Shown one piece after another: positions 26,181-34,313 of a DNA stretch of 64,000 nt (within the stretch, counting starts at the first letter, position 1; every line of letters begins with the position of its first letter). The DNA is from Candidatus Acidianus copahuensis (lineage in GTDB: Archaea > Thermoproteota > Thermoprotei_A > Sulfolobales > Sulfolobaceae). The notes beneath the pieces are model-generated. The model was not told the origin of the DNA. It ran no database searches and saw nothing but the letters and a program-made list of their open reading frames with translations. Where the stretch lies: contig NZ_JFZT01000015.1 in the NCBI RefSeq assembly GCF_000632495.1, positions 72,673-136,672 on the forward strand, written 5' to 3'. Both the position numbers and the translations under genes were made by a program.

Positions 26181-27837
26181 ACTGTCTCCTCAAGAAGTCT
26201 AAGTAATAATTAACATCTCTGCCTAGATATCCTCTTTCTGCAATGTAAAATCCTCTAACTCCTCTAATGTAAGGGATACCTTTAACCCACATTACATAAT
26301 CTTGCTTTTTCCTTCCATTAATTATCCTGGTCTTATACTTTTCCATGATCTCCTCGACTTCCGATCTTATCTCCTCTACTTCCTTACAATTTCTAGCCTT
26401 AGACATGCGATCCACTGCCTCCTCTAGGAAGTCCTTTATAACGTTAGGCATGTTCTCTCTCACTAAACCCTTAACCTTCATTTTTCCTCCATTTAGTTTG
26501 CCTAAATACCTCATTGGATAGGGCATCCCATCCTTTCTAGGGAATAGAATAACCCAATCCATTTTTTCCTCCTTCATTCTCAATCCTGTCTTACTCTCTA
26601 TATCGTTTATTAGATCCTCAACTCTATCGCCCTTAACTATCATGGAGTCAACTATTCCATGTAAGACATCCACTTTATGTTCTCTGGCAAGTTCTATAGC
26701 CTCTCTAAGAGTTTTCCTAGCAAAGTAGGTAACTAGTTCATATGCCTCTATCTTTCCAAACCTTGAGTTCCTATAACCTAGGTAACCAAAGGACGCTACG
26801 AGTATCCACTTAATCGCATCAGATCTCTCTTCATCTACTCTCTTTAGATCCTCCTTCCTCTTGACTAACCACTCCAAAGCTTCTGGGACTATTCCCCTTT
26901 CTTTAAGGCAAATAGAATGACCTATCTCTGTCTTTAGATCTTCGCAAGTATCTACAGTCTCTGCAGAAATGTTATACTTCACTATGATAGAGGGATACAT
27001 TGATGAAAAGTCAAGTTGTGAAACATTGTCATAACAGCCGAGCTTTGGAAACACTACAAGTCCGCCTTTATCTGATGCTATTATATCGTTTAACGTTCTC
27101 AATTTCTCAACTCTCGGGACCACCTTAGGTATTATAACCTTTCTCTTTAACGCTATCCAAGCCTCATTTGTTGTTAACACTTTACCTATCGTCGCGCCTT
27201 CCAATTCTCTCAGCAAGGTTTTGCTAACTAATGACCACTCTATTAGTCCCTTTATCGAGACTGGAGCGCTCTTGCTCTTTATCTTAACTGATGCCGTTAC
27301 TTTATCGCAAGCAATACCATAACATTCCGCCACATCTACCCTTAAATCAAGATCGTCTAGCTTACCTTGTATTCTCTTACCATTAACTATGGCAAAATAC
27401 GTCTTGCCTTCTGGAGATGGACCGTACCAATTCGTTGGCGTAATAAAGGCGTAAGAGATCGTTGGAAATTCTTCCGGATACATTTCCTCTACTTTACCTT
27501 CCACTTTTACTTTTCTAAATGGAAGGGCACCTATCCTTGACAACGTTTGAGACATAACAGTTGGAATCTCGTTAACTACTTGTAATCTCTTCTTTATGTA
27601 ATAGTAAGCTTCCATATCTGAGAGTTCGAACCTGTAAAGCGCTACTTCCTTTCCGTCCAGATCCTTCCATTTCTCTTTCTCGTAGTAAAGTACTGCAGGA
27701 TGTTCCATCACCTTTTCAGGATCACGTGTAATAACGTAGATTGGAAAAGTAGTCTTCACTTTTAACTTTCTGAACCCATCCAGGACAAGCGTTACCCCTC
27801 CATGGATTGGAAGGGCATCAACAACGTAACCTTCCAT
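26134..27837 (-). CDS. dpo2: Family B DNA polymerase PolB2 (Dpo2)
   Basis: A 567-residue B-family polymerase, far shorter than replicative PolB1, with a reduced exonuclease part. Motif A is DFSSMYPSI at residues 276-284. Motif B lies around residues 345-360 (ASFGYLGYRNSRFGK). Motif C is HGIVDS at 393-398, where the usual DTD has lost its first Asp, a known trait of the PolB2 group. Dpo2 is reported to be the main polymerase for error-prone damage tolerance in Sulfolobus and is induced by DNA damage. It is the second gene of a tightly overlapping operon (20 bases over the small gene, 47 over the RecA-like gene). See the ANTTTC sites at 28104. Confidence 0.92.
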   Translation of the reverse strand: MEGYVVDALPIHGGVTLVLDGFRKLKVKTTFPIYVITRDPEKVMEHPAVLYYEKEKWKDLDGKEVALYRFELSDMEAYYYIKKRLQVVNEIPTVMSQTLSRIGALPFRKVKVEGKVEEMYPEEFPTISYAFITPTNWYGPSPEGKTYFAIVNGKRIQGKLDDLDLRVDVAECYGIACDKVTASVKIKSKSAPVSIKGLIEWSLVSKTLLRELEGATIGKVLTTNEAWIALKRKVIIPKVVPRVEKLRTLNDIIASDKGGLVVFPKLGCYDNVSQLDFSSMYPSIIVKYNISAETVDTCEDLKTEIGHSICLKERGIVPEALEWLVKRKEDLKRVDEERSDAIKWILVASFGYLGYRNSRFGKIEAYELVTYFARKTLREAIELAREHKVDVLHGIVDSMIVKGDRVEDLINDIESKTGLRMKEEKMDWVILFPRKDGMPYPMRYLGKLNGGKMKVKGLVRENMPNVIKDFLEEAVDRMSKARNCKEVEEIRSEVEEIMEKYKTRIINGRKKQDYVMWVKGIPYIRGVRGFYIAERGYLGRDVNYYLDFLRRQFEVLYGVVNGVPNPR

Positions 27838-28057
27838 TGTATAGTCCCTCAGCTAACACGGAAATAATTGCTAGGAGGACGACCTCCTGTGGATCTGTAA
27901 CTTCATCATACATCGAGTTCTGAAAATATCTAACCCTTTTTGATGCCTCTAGAATTACGTTTTGAAAACAGGGGTTACCCACTCTCTTGCTTAATCTAAT
28001 TAGCTTCTCTAATTCTGCGTCTACTGCAGTAGTGAAAGAGGGTTGTGTTCTGCCCAT
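27818..28057 (-). CDS. Small first gene of the dpo2 operon
   Basis: A 79-residue helical protein (VDAELEKLIRLSKRVGNPCF, then EASKRVRYFQNSMYDEV). It overlaps the polymerase gene by 20 bases. The sequence suggests a small helical bundle or DNA/protein-binding adaptor. Small proteins accompany PolB2 in other Sulfolobales, but the role is unknown. The ATG at 28057 lies about 26 bases after an AATTATTTA box, so the operon transcript is leaderless. Confidence 0.7.
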   Translation of the reverse strand: MGRTQPSFTTAVDAELEKLIRLSKRVGNPCFQNVILEASKRVRYFQNSMYDEVTDPQEVVLLAIISVLAEGLYNGRLRC

Positions 28058-28078
28058 AAATATACTATTGAAAAATAC

Positions 28079-28141
28079 TAAATAATTCTGTAGAGAGATA
28101 AATGAAAGTAAATGTTTAAACTCATTTAGATAAATGAAAAT
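28079..28141 (-). promoter_or_regulatory. Damage-response-type promoter of the dpo2 operon
   Basis: Reading toward the operon there are two copies of TTTCATTTATCT. Each is preceded so as to give the hexamer ANTTTC: ATTTTC at 28136-28141 and ACTTTC at 28104-28109. The TATA-like AATTATTTA is near 28080-28088. ANTTTC is the hexamer reported upstream of UV-induced Sulfolobus genes and bound by the Orc1-2 activator. Here it is part of a longer direct repeat with 32-base spacing. Confidence 0.65.
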
Positions 28142-28329
28142 TATTAGAACAGACTCCCTGACGGCGATGAAAGGTAAAATTATTTAAAAAATGATATTGA
28201 TATTATTGAATAATTTAAATTACTAGATAATAATGTAGTTTGAGTTTTGCGAACATGATAATAAATGTCCGTAAAAACTTAATATCCAAATCCCAGATCA
28301 TGGATTTTTATGTGTAAGATAGTGTACTA

Positions 28330-28551
28330 TCATCGGGTCTAGGATTGAGTATATTCCTTATCTTTCAATATATCCATATAAGGTTCTTTAAGCTGAAAAA
28401 GGTAAATCCACCAAAGGAGATAAGAAGTCTAGGAAAGAGTGGTATGAAAAGGGACTTATTATTCATTTCTTTAACAATGATAACTTCATACCTAGTCCTC
28501 TTTAGAGTTTTAACTATGTCTTCAATTCTTAACTTAAATATCTCTAAATAA
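28330..28551 (+). pseudogene. Truncated copy of the membrane protein gene at 46298
   Basis: The frame reads LSIFLIFQYIHIRFFKLKKV, then PPKEIRSLGKSGMKRDLLFI, then TSYLVLFRVLTMSSILNLNI. It matches the C-terminal 70 residues of the membrane protein on the minus strand at 46298 (KEIRSLGRGGMKRDLLFVTL). The N-terminal 200 residues are absent here. This copy keeps 15 C-terminal residues that the 46 kb copy has lost by a one-base deletion. Similarity continues past the stop for about 150 bases. Confidence 0.6.
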
Positions 28552-28552
28552 T

Positions 28553-28678
28553 ATGTTCGCCTCAAAGAAAGAAAAATCAATGTTCATAAGAGGTAGACTT
28601 TTGATTCTCTTCATCCTAACTTTATCACTTGTTAATAAAATCTTAATAGATCGCGCTAATTACGTCCCGACTAGTTAG
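28553..28678 (+). CDS. Possible 41-residue single-TM protein in a duplicated segment
   Basis: The ATG is one base after the previous stop. The frame gives a basic N-terminus (MFASKKEKSMFIRGR), one hydrophobic helix (LLILFILTLSLVNKI) and a short tail. The duplicate at 46.1-46.3 kb carries the same DNA, but there the frame stops after three codons. It may be a genuine tiny membrane protein or just duplicated debris. Confidence 0.3.
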   Translation: MFASKKEKSMFIRGRLLILFILTLSLVNKILIDRANYVPTS

Positions 28679-28748
28679 TTAATCATGATAAGGTAGCACT
28701 ATGAGAAGGAAGGTCAAACGTAAATACAATAGCGTCATAGACGCTAAA

Positions 28749-28766
28749 GCTATATATATATATAGC
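28749..28766. promoter_or_regulatory. 18-base TA-rich palindrome
   Basis: GCTATATATATATATAGC is perfectly palindromic and is flanked by further inverted bases (CGCTAAA...). It lies about 20 bases upstream of the TATA box (ACATTTAATATT, 28786-28797) of the gene pair at 28818, a position suited to an operator. Confidence 0.4.
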
Positions 28767-28817
28767 GAATGTTTTGAGGGTTAAAACATTTAATATTGTT
28801 TTTGCAGAGGAAAACTT

Positions 28818-29039
28818 ATGTATAGTTTAAGTAACGTATCATCGTCAGCAGACCTAGATTATTCTATGAACATGAGCTCTAACTTTTACCAAGTTGAGAT
28901 TAGGGAGTTTGATGATGGTGTTTACATAAGCTTTGGGGGAGAGCCTTTTAATGCAGAGTCTCATGATGCTAATGTACAGATCTGGAGAGATAAGGATGGT
29001 AGAATAGTAGCCATAGATATCTTTTATGATGAGCCATGA
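28818..29039 (+). CDS. Small acidic protein, possibly DUF2283-like
   Basis: A 73-residue soluble protein. Residues 25-73 form a beta-rich stretch (YQVEIREFDDGVYISFGGEP and WRDKDGRIVAIDIFYDEP) that resembles DUF2283 small proteins, which have a conserved acidic DxDG..V-x-I-x-I-x pattern. The start is leaderless from the TATA box at 28786. It overlaps the next gene in an ATGA, so the two form one translational unit. Function is unknown. Confidence 0.55.
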   Translation: MYSLSNVSSSADLDYSMNMSSNFYQVEIREFDDGVYISFGGEPFNAESHDANVQIWRDKDGRIVAIDIFYDEP

Positions 29040-29440
29040 GTATCTCTTTACTCGATTTCGAGACAGAGAGTATTAAGGTAGGTGTATATTTAAGTAGGAC
29101 TAATGACGAGAACCTCAAAATAAGAGTATTTATTATACCAACTCACTTAATAAAGAGGGATGATCACTACAGTGTCATGTTTAATACCATTGTGACTGCT
29201 GATAGCGATAAAATTAAACCTGGAGAGATGTGCAATCCACAAAATATACTTAGTCATAAAGGGAAGGTATTAGAGAATATGGAAGTCGTTAGTAAGCCAG
29301 AGACTATCATAAGGGCTGATGATAGAAGGATAATAATTAGCCTGGAGCTTACAAGTGTTGTGGTGTATCCGGAGCTCAGAGATCCTAGCGGTAGTCCTTG
29401 TGTGGTAGCGTCATGGATATATTTCCAGGATGTAAAGTAA
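29036..29440 (+). CDS. Uncharacterised 134-residue partner protein
   Basis: A soluble, strand-rich protein (IKVGVYLSRTNDENLKIRVF, IIPTHLIKRDDHYSV, RIIISLELTSVVVY) with no membrane segment and no clear enzymatic motif. Two Cys (GEMCNP and SPCVVAS) could pair. It is coupled to the 73-residue gene by a one-base-shifted ATGA overlap, so the two products probably act together. A toxin-antitoxin or small regulatory pair is possible, but nothing in the sequence proves it. Confidence 0.55.
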   Translation: MSISLLDFETESIKVGVYLSRTNDENLKIRVFIIPTHLIKRDDHYSVMFNTIVTADSDKIKPGEMCNPQNILSHKGKVLENMEVVSKPETIIRADDRRIIISLELTSVVVYPELRDPSGSPCVVASWIYFQDVK

Positions 29441-29577
29441 CATCACATGCACTTGTAAGGATCAGAGGACATAGTAAGGTACTTGAAAATAATGAAATCT
29501 CGCCAAGTGACATATAAAATCATTATTGATACTTGTAGAAATCCAGTTAGGAAGCGTTTGGATTAGATAAAAATGAT

Positions 29578-30699
29578 TTAAGAGTTACACCTATATTCGT
29601 CAAATATTTCTTCCCTTAATGTTAATCCTAAACCTGGTCTATCTGGAACAACTAATCTACCACTATCTATTTCTATACTTTCCTCAAATATTTTATCTCT
29701 AAGATCATTTTTTCTTAGATGCATCTCTATCCATTCAGTTCCTAGAGCAGCTGCTACGTGCAAGTTTGCTACAAGCGATATACCACCTGCTGAATAATGT
29801 GGAATGAGTGGAAATCCCATGACCTTAGCCATGTTGCCTATTTTTATCATCTCGGATATCCCTCCAGTCCACATAGCGTCAGTCTGGACTATGTCAACCG
29901 CCCTCTTTCTCATTATCTCGTAAAATTCCCATCTTGTATAAGCAGTTTCGTAACCAGCAATTGGAATTTCTAACTCCTCAGTTAATCTAGCGCTTAGGTC
30001 GAGGTAATCTGTTTGTATTGGTTCCTCAAAGAACCATATGCCCAAGTTCTCTAGTTTTCTCCCCATCTCTAGAGCCTCATAAAAGGTGTAAACGTTATTA
30101 GCATCTACAGCAATTTTAACGTTCTCACCAACTGCTTCTCTTACAGATCTTAATCTCTCCATATCCTCTTCCATGCTTTTAGCCCCTATCTTTACTTTAA
30201 CTCCATTAAATCCCATTTTAACGTAATACGCTTCCTCTTCCCTTAATTTCTCAATGTCCTTCTTTTCTGAGTAGTAGCCCCCAGTTATATAGGCCTTTAT
30301 TTTTCTCTTAGAACCACCAAGCAATTTATAAATAGGCTTCTTTGTCTTTTTCCCCATTATATCCCAAAGGGCTATGTCAACTCCGCTAATACCCGCAATT
30401 ACAATTCCTCTTCTACCAAACCTTAAAGTTGCCTTATACATCTTATCCCATAGATGTTCAATAAGCTCTTCATCTTCCTTAAGAAGTAGAGGCTTCAATA
30501 TTTTTTCTATTGTAACTTGAACTGCATCTGAACAACCATAAGCTAGCGATTCGCCGTAACCTATATGACCGTCTGAAGTCTCGATTTTTGAAACTACGAT
30601 TTCCATGGGATGTTCTGCTAAGCCTTTAATAGCTAATGCATCCCTTTCTTCGTTTATCCCTTCATAACATAACTTGTAGGTTTTAATTTCCTTTATCAT
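29578..30699 (-). CDS. Enolase-superfamily enzyme (mandelate racemase/muconate lactonizing type)
   Basis: A 373-residue MR/MLE protein. It has the capping domain (GYGESLAYG), then barrel motifs GVKVKIG (KxK catalytic Lys), VDANNVY (metal Asp), WFFEEPI (metal Glu), IAGYETAYT (metal Glu), VQTDAMWTGG and LIPHYSAGG (catalytic His). Unlike the enzyme at 5636 it has GYET rather than GEHH, so it belongs to a different subgroup, probably a sugar acid dehydratase or racemase. It is divergent from the SDR/thiolase cluster starting at 30852, and the shared spacer of about 150 bases suggests joint control. Confidence 0.82.
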   Translation of the reverse strand: MIKEIKTYKLCYEGINEERDALAIKGLAEHPMEIVVSKIETSDGHIGYGESLAYGCSDAVQVTIEKILKPLLLKEDEELIEHLWDKMYKATLRFGRRGIVIAGISGVDIALWDIMGKKTKKPIYKLLGGSKRKIKAYITGGYYSEKKDIEKLREEEAYYVKMGFNGVKVKIGAKSMEEDMERLRSVREAVGENVKIAVDANNVYTFYEALEMGRKLENLGIWFFEEPIQTDYLDLSARLTEELEIPIAGYETAYTRWEFYEIMRKRAVDIVQTDAMWTGGISEMIKIGNMAKVMGFPLIPHYSAGGISLVANLHVAAALGTEWIEMHLRKNDLRDKIFEESIEIDSGRLVVPDRPGLGLTLREEIFDEYRCNS

Positions 30700-30851
30700 G
30701 AATCTAAATAACCGATTATACTTATAAATGCAAATCTTAACAAAATATATAGAGAAAACGTTAATTTATAAACTTATTCCGTAGTAGCTTCATCCTGTTT
30801 GACTGATATGTAAATATAAAGATTTTAATTCTTCCATACTCGGGATTTACC

Positions 30852-31607
30852 ATGGAAATTCCCTATAGACTTGACGGAAAATACGCAGTGATTACGGGAA
30901 GCGCAAGCGGGATAGGTAGAGGAATAGCAGAAAAATTGGCCTCACTAGGTTCAAATGTAATTTTAGGCGATGTCAGAGACGAAGTAAGTAAAGTTGCCAA
31001 GGAAATATCAGAAAGATTTAACGTAAAGGCCTTGGGCCTACAATTGAATGTTGCTGACTTTTCGTCTTGTCAAAGCTTTTATCTTCAAGCAACTAAATCC
31101 CTTGGTATAGAAGGAATTGATATCCTTGTCAATAATGCTGGCATAAATAGAGATTCACTATTCGTCAAAATGACATATGAGCAATGGGACGAAGTAATTA
31201 AGGTTGATTTGTATAGTATGTTCAATATGACAAAACAGGTTGTAGAAGGAATGATAAAAAGAAACTACGGAAGGATAATCAACGTCTCTTCAATGAGCTG
31301 GTTAGGAAATATAGGTCAGGCTAACTACGCTGCAGCTAAGTCTGGGGTTATAGGATTTACAAAGACTTTGGCTAAAGAACTCGCGAGATATAACGTTACA
31401 GTAAACGCTATAGCCCCAGGATTTATTGATACGCCAATGACTAGGGCCGTCCCAGAAAAAGTGAGACAGAAGTTCATAGAAAGAATAGCTATGGGTAGGA
31501 TAGGAACTCCTGAGGATGTTTCTAATTTAGTAGGTTTCCTAGCATCCAAAGAGGCTTCGTACATAACCGGTGAAGTAATTAGTGTCTCTGGAGGTCTTAC
31601 AATGTGA
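30852..31607 (+). CDS. SDR-family oxidoreductase (FabG-like)
   Basis: A 251-residue classical short-chain dehydrogenase. It has TGSASGIGRG (NAD(P) loop), GDVRD (Asp after strand 2, favouring NAD), NNAG, then Ser in NVSSM and YAAAK (the Tyr-x-x-x-Lys pair), and an APGFIDTPM loop. The family reduces 3-oxoacyl groups or oxidises secondary alcohols. As the next genes encode a thiolase-like enzyme and DUF35 partner, a 3-hydroxyacyl-CoA dehydrogenase role is attractive. There is a 148-base gap to the thiolase gene, so a separate promoter is possible. Confidence 0.88.
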   Translation: MEIPYRLDGKYAVITGSASGIGRGIAEKLASLGSNVILGDVRDEVSKVAKEISERFNVKALGLQLNVADFSSCQSFYLQATKSLGIEGIDILVNNAGINRDSLFVKMTYEQWDEVIKVDLYSMFNMTKQVVEGMIKRNYGRIINVSSMSWLGNIGQANYAAAKSGVIGFTKTLAKELARYNVTVNAIAPGFIDTPMTRAVPEKVRQKFIERIAMGRIGTPEDVSNLVGFLASKEASYITGEVISVSGGLTM

Positions 31608-31755
31608 CAAGTATGAGTACTGTTTTCAACATCTCAGGGAAAATGCCAAGAATGTTCTTGGAAGATAGACGATTTAAAAAGTCCATTAAACCAAACCAGG
31701 AAAAGAGAGGTAAGAATCTACGAAGAGGAAGGAAAGAGCCTTAAGGTGAGATGAG

Positions 31756-32907
31756 GTGATAACGGGTTTTTCATCAAAAATATTCAAGAAATATGAAGGT
31801 TCTACTTTTGAGCTAATGGCTGACGTAGTTGATGACGCTCTTCATGTTGCTGGAATAGAAAAGAAAGACATTGACGGTCTATTAGCGACGTACTTGACAG
31901 GTACGTTTGACGGAAAAGCGCACAACCACTTCTTCCTAGATGAGATTAGGCAATATCTAGGAATAAGAGGAAATTTCCTAGAGTTTGTTGATTTTGGAGG
32001 TCCATCAGCGTTAGCGATGGTATATAGAGCAGAAAAGGCTATAAAGGCAGGAGATGCAACCAACGTTATTTGTATAGTTGGAGGTAAAGGATCTGATGTA
32101 AGAACAAAGGGAATAACCGTTGATAGTATTGACAAAGCTTTTCCTGACGTGGCAATAACTCCTTTTGACAATTACTTCAGAGTTTACGACGATCTAAACC
32201 CAGTTACCGATTATGCGCTAGTTGCAGAAAGGCATAAACATCTTTACGGTTCAACAGACGAGGAAAGAGCATCAATTGCTGTCCATCAAAGATATAACGC
32301 TTCGGGGAACGAGAAAGCGTTATATAAGGAGAAAATTAAAGTAGAAGATGTACTTGGTTCTCCAGCAGTAGCAGATCCCCTTCACTTGTTGGAGATCGTT
32401 TACCCAGTCGATGGTTTTCACGTCTTTATAGTCGGAAAGAGGGCAAAAAACTTGAACGATGTAGACATACTAGGATATGGTGAGGCTCACTGGTCTGATA
32501 TCCCAGCAGAAAGGGAGGAAATAACGTTCACTCCTGCTATAGAAAGCTCTAAGGGAATAGAGTTGAATAAAGTGGATGCGTTTGAGCTATATGACTCGTT
32601 CACGGTTACTGTTATGCTTCAAATTGAGGATATAGGTCTAGCTGAAAAGGGAAAAGGAGGAAAATTATCTGCTGAAAACGATTTAACTTACAAGGGGAAT
32701 ATCCCAGTCAATACAGGCGGGGGTAGTCTAAATTTAGGCCAGCCAGCTTATATGAGCGGAGGAGTAATACTAGAGGAAGCCCTTCTTCAATTAAACGGAA
32801 TGGCTAAGGGCCATCAAGTAGAGGGGGCAAAGACTGTGTTCATAAATGGAATAGGCGGGTGGAATAGATCACATTCCGTGTCTTTGCTTTTAGGTGAGAA
32901 GAAATGA
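31756..32907 (+). CDS. Thiolase-fold protein (SCP-x/Ltp2 type), partner of DUF35
   Basis: A 383-residue thiolase-like enzyme starting with GTG. It lacks the canonical N-terminal Cys nucleophile block of biosynthetic thiolases. It has the family's C-terminal VNTGGGSLNLGQP and INGIGGW...SVSLLLG segments. Proteins of this SCP-x/lipid-transfer type pair with DUF35 OB-fold proteins and act as thiolases or retro-aldolases on acyl-CoA side chains. The start of the DUF35 gene overlaps its stop by four bases, so a complex is almost certain. It probably cleaves a CoA-bound intermediate in a degradation pathway. Confidence 0.8.
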   Translation: MITGFSSKIFKKYEGSTFELMADVVDDALHVAGIEKKDIDGLLATYLTGTFDGKAHNHFFLDEIRQYLGIRGNFLEFVDFGGPSALAMVYRAEKAIKAGDATNVICIVGGKGSDVRTKGITVDSIDKAFPDVAITPFDNYFRVYDDLNPVTDYALVAERHKHLYGSTDEERASIAVHQRYNASGNEKALYKEKIKVEDVLGSPAVADPLHLLEIVYPVDGFHVFIVGKRAKNLNDVDILGYGEAHWSDIPAEREEITFTPAIESSKGIELNKVDAFELYDSFTVTVMLQIEDIGLAEKGKGGKLSAENDLTYKGNIPVNTGGGSLNLGQPAYMSGGVILEEALLQLNGMAKGHQVEGAKTVFINGIGGWNRSHSVSLLLGEKK

Positions 32908-33251
32908 GGTTAAGGGAAATAGAAGAAAAATACCAAGATATCCTTAAGAGAGGACATCTTCCATATCTTAAATGCAAGGTCTGCAACTATTCCTTTTATT
33001 ATCCGAGACATTTGTGCCCTAAGTGCTCGGGAGAAGTAGAAGTCAAGGAAAGTTTAGGAGAAGGAAAAATATTCTCTAAGACCACTTTACACAGAAAGGA
33101 TAAGAACGTCGTTTACGCCATAGTTGAGGTGAACGAAGGATTTAGGCTATACTCGAACGTTATGACTGAAGTTAAGATTGGAGATAAAGTTAGACTTGTT
33201 GTAGAGAACAAAGACGGTAAATTTTTACCAATATTTGATATCTTGTCGTAA
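32904..33251 (+). CDS. DUF35 OB-fold / rubredoxin-like zinc protein
   Basis: A 115-residue protein. The zinc ribbon is CKVCNYSFYYPRHLCPKC, with two CxxC pairs. A five-strand OB fold follows, with the typical GxGxIFSKTT and VVYAIVEVNEGFRL strands. DUF35 partners bind acyl-CoA and close the active site of thiolase-fold enzymes. The ATGA overlap with the thiolase-like gene makes the pairing firm. Confidence 0.88.
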   Translation: MRLREIEEKYQDILKRGHLPYLKCKVCNYSFYYPRHLCPKCSGEVEVKESLGEGKIFSKTTLHRKDKNVVYAIVEVNEGFRLYSNVMTEVKIGDKVRLVVENKDGKFLPIFDILS

Positions 33252-33299
33252 CTTGTGTTAGGAAGATAAAATTTTTTACCTTAATACAAATCTCTATTC

Positions 33300-34160
33300 A
33301 TGAAGGTAATAGATGTCCACGTACATTTAATTCCCTCTGAGATGATGAAGGAAAAAGTGGGGGAAACAATCTTCGAAAATAAGGCCTTTAACTTAGACAT
33401 CTACCGTAAGGTCATTTCATCCCCTGACGAACTTGTTAAAATTATGGATCAGTGGGGAGTAGAAAAGATTAACGTAATGTCTTATTCCTCTCCCTATGTT
33501 ATGGGTTTTGACGATAAACTAATTGAATGGGTCGGAAAATATTGTTCCAGTTATCCAGATAGATTAATGCCGGTAATGTCAGCAAATCCCCTTTTAGACA
33601 AAAAACCAGTGGAGAAACTTGAGGAGTACAGGAGTAAGTATAACTCTTCGTGGATAAAACTTCACCCAGTTCACCAACTTTTCAAACCAAACGCATACAG
33701 GGAAGAGGAGGGAAAACTTGAAGCTTTGGAAGAGATTTATGATTATGCCCAGTCTAACGGTTTCCCAATAACTTTTCATACTGGGACTAGCATCTTTCCC
33801 GGGGCAAGGATAAAGTACGGTGATCCTATTTTTCTGGATGACGTAGCTGTGGATTTTCCCAGACTAAAGATTGTCATGGCTCACGGTGGTAGACCATTTT
33901 GGATGGAGGAAGCGTTTTTCCTTTTGAGACGGCATAAGAACATTTACCTAGACATTGCGGGTATACCTCCAAAAAAGCTATTAGAATATTTTCCAAGATT
34001 TAGGGAAATTTATGACAGATCGCTATTTGGTTCAGATTGGATATCCCCTGGTATTAAGAGTATCAAAGATAACGTAGATCAATTTATGTCCCTACAAATA
34101 GAGGATAATATAAAGGAGATGGTACTGTACAAGAATTACTTTAAAATAGTAAAATTTTAA
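33300..34160 (+). CDS. Amidohydrolase family 2 protein
   Basis: The 286-residue protein begins VIDVHVHLIP (HxH metal pair). It has WIKLHPVHQLFKPNAYREEE, ITFHTGTS (metal His), VMAHGGRPFW and FGSDWIS (metal Asp). It is a paralog of the protein at 14839. It is third in the thiolase/DUF35/amidohydrolase run, 48 bases after DUF35. A CTTAATACAAAT-like box before 33300 could give it an extra promoter. A hydrolase or decarboxylase acting on a keto or ring acid would fit the setting. Confidence 0.82.
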   Translation: MKVIDVHVHLIPSEMMKEKVGETIFENKAFNLDIYRKVISSPDELVKIMDQWGVEKINVMSYSSPYVMGFDDKLIEWVGKYCSSYPDRLMPVMSANPLLDKKPVEKLEEYRSKYNSSWIKLHPVHQLFKPNAYREEEGKLEALEEIYDYAQSNGFPITFHTGTSIFPGARIKYGDPIFLDDVAVDFPRLKIVMAHGGRPFWMEEAFFLLRRHKNIYLDIAGIPPKKLLEYFPRFREIYDRSLFGSDWISPGIKSIKDNVDQFMSLQIEDNIKEMVLYKNYFKIVKF

Positions 34161-34313
34161 AAATGTAAGTTGATCATATTAATTCTATCCTAATAAAACT
34201 GCTGATACATAGAATAAAAAATCGTGGGACTACGTCACCATTGCAAATAGGTTGGTCAAGATAACATGATATATTTAACTGTTACTATTTAATAACTTAA
34301 ATTTCTATAAAAA

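Noticed and set aside
28365..28580. 71-residue minus-strand frame
   Set aside because: Antisense to the membrane protein fragment that matches 46298 on the other strand.
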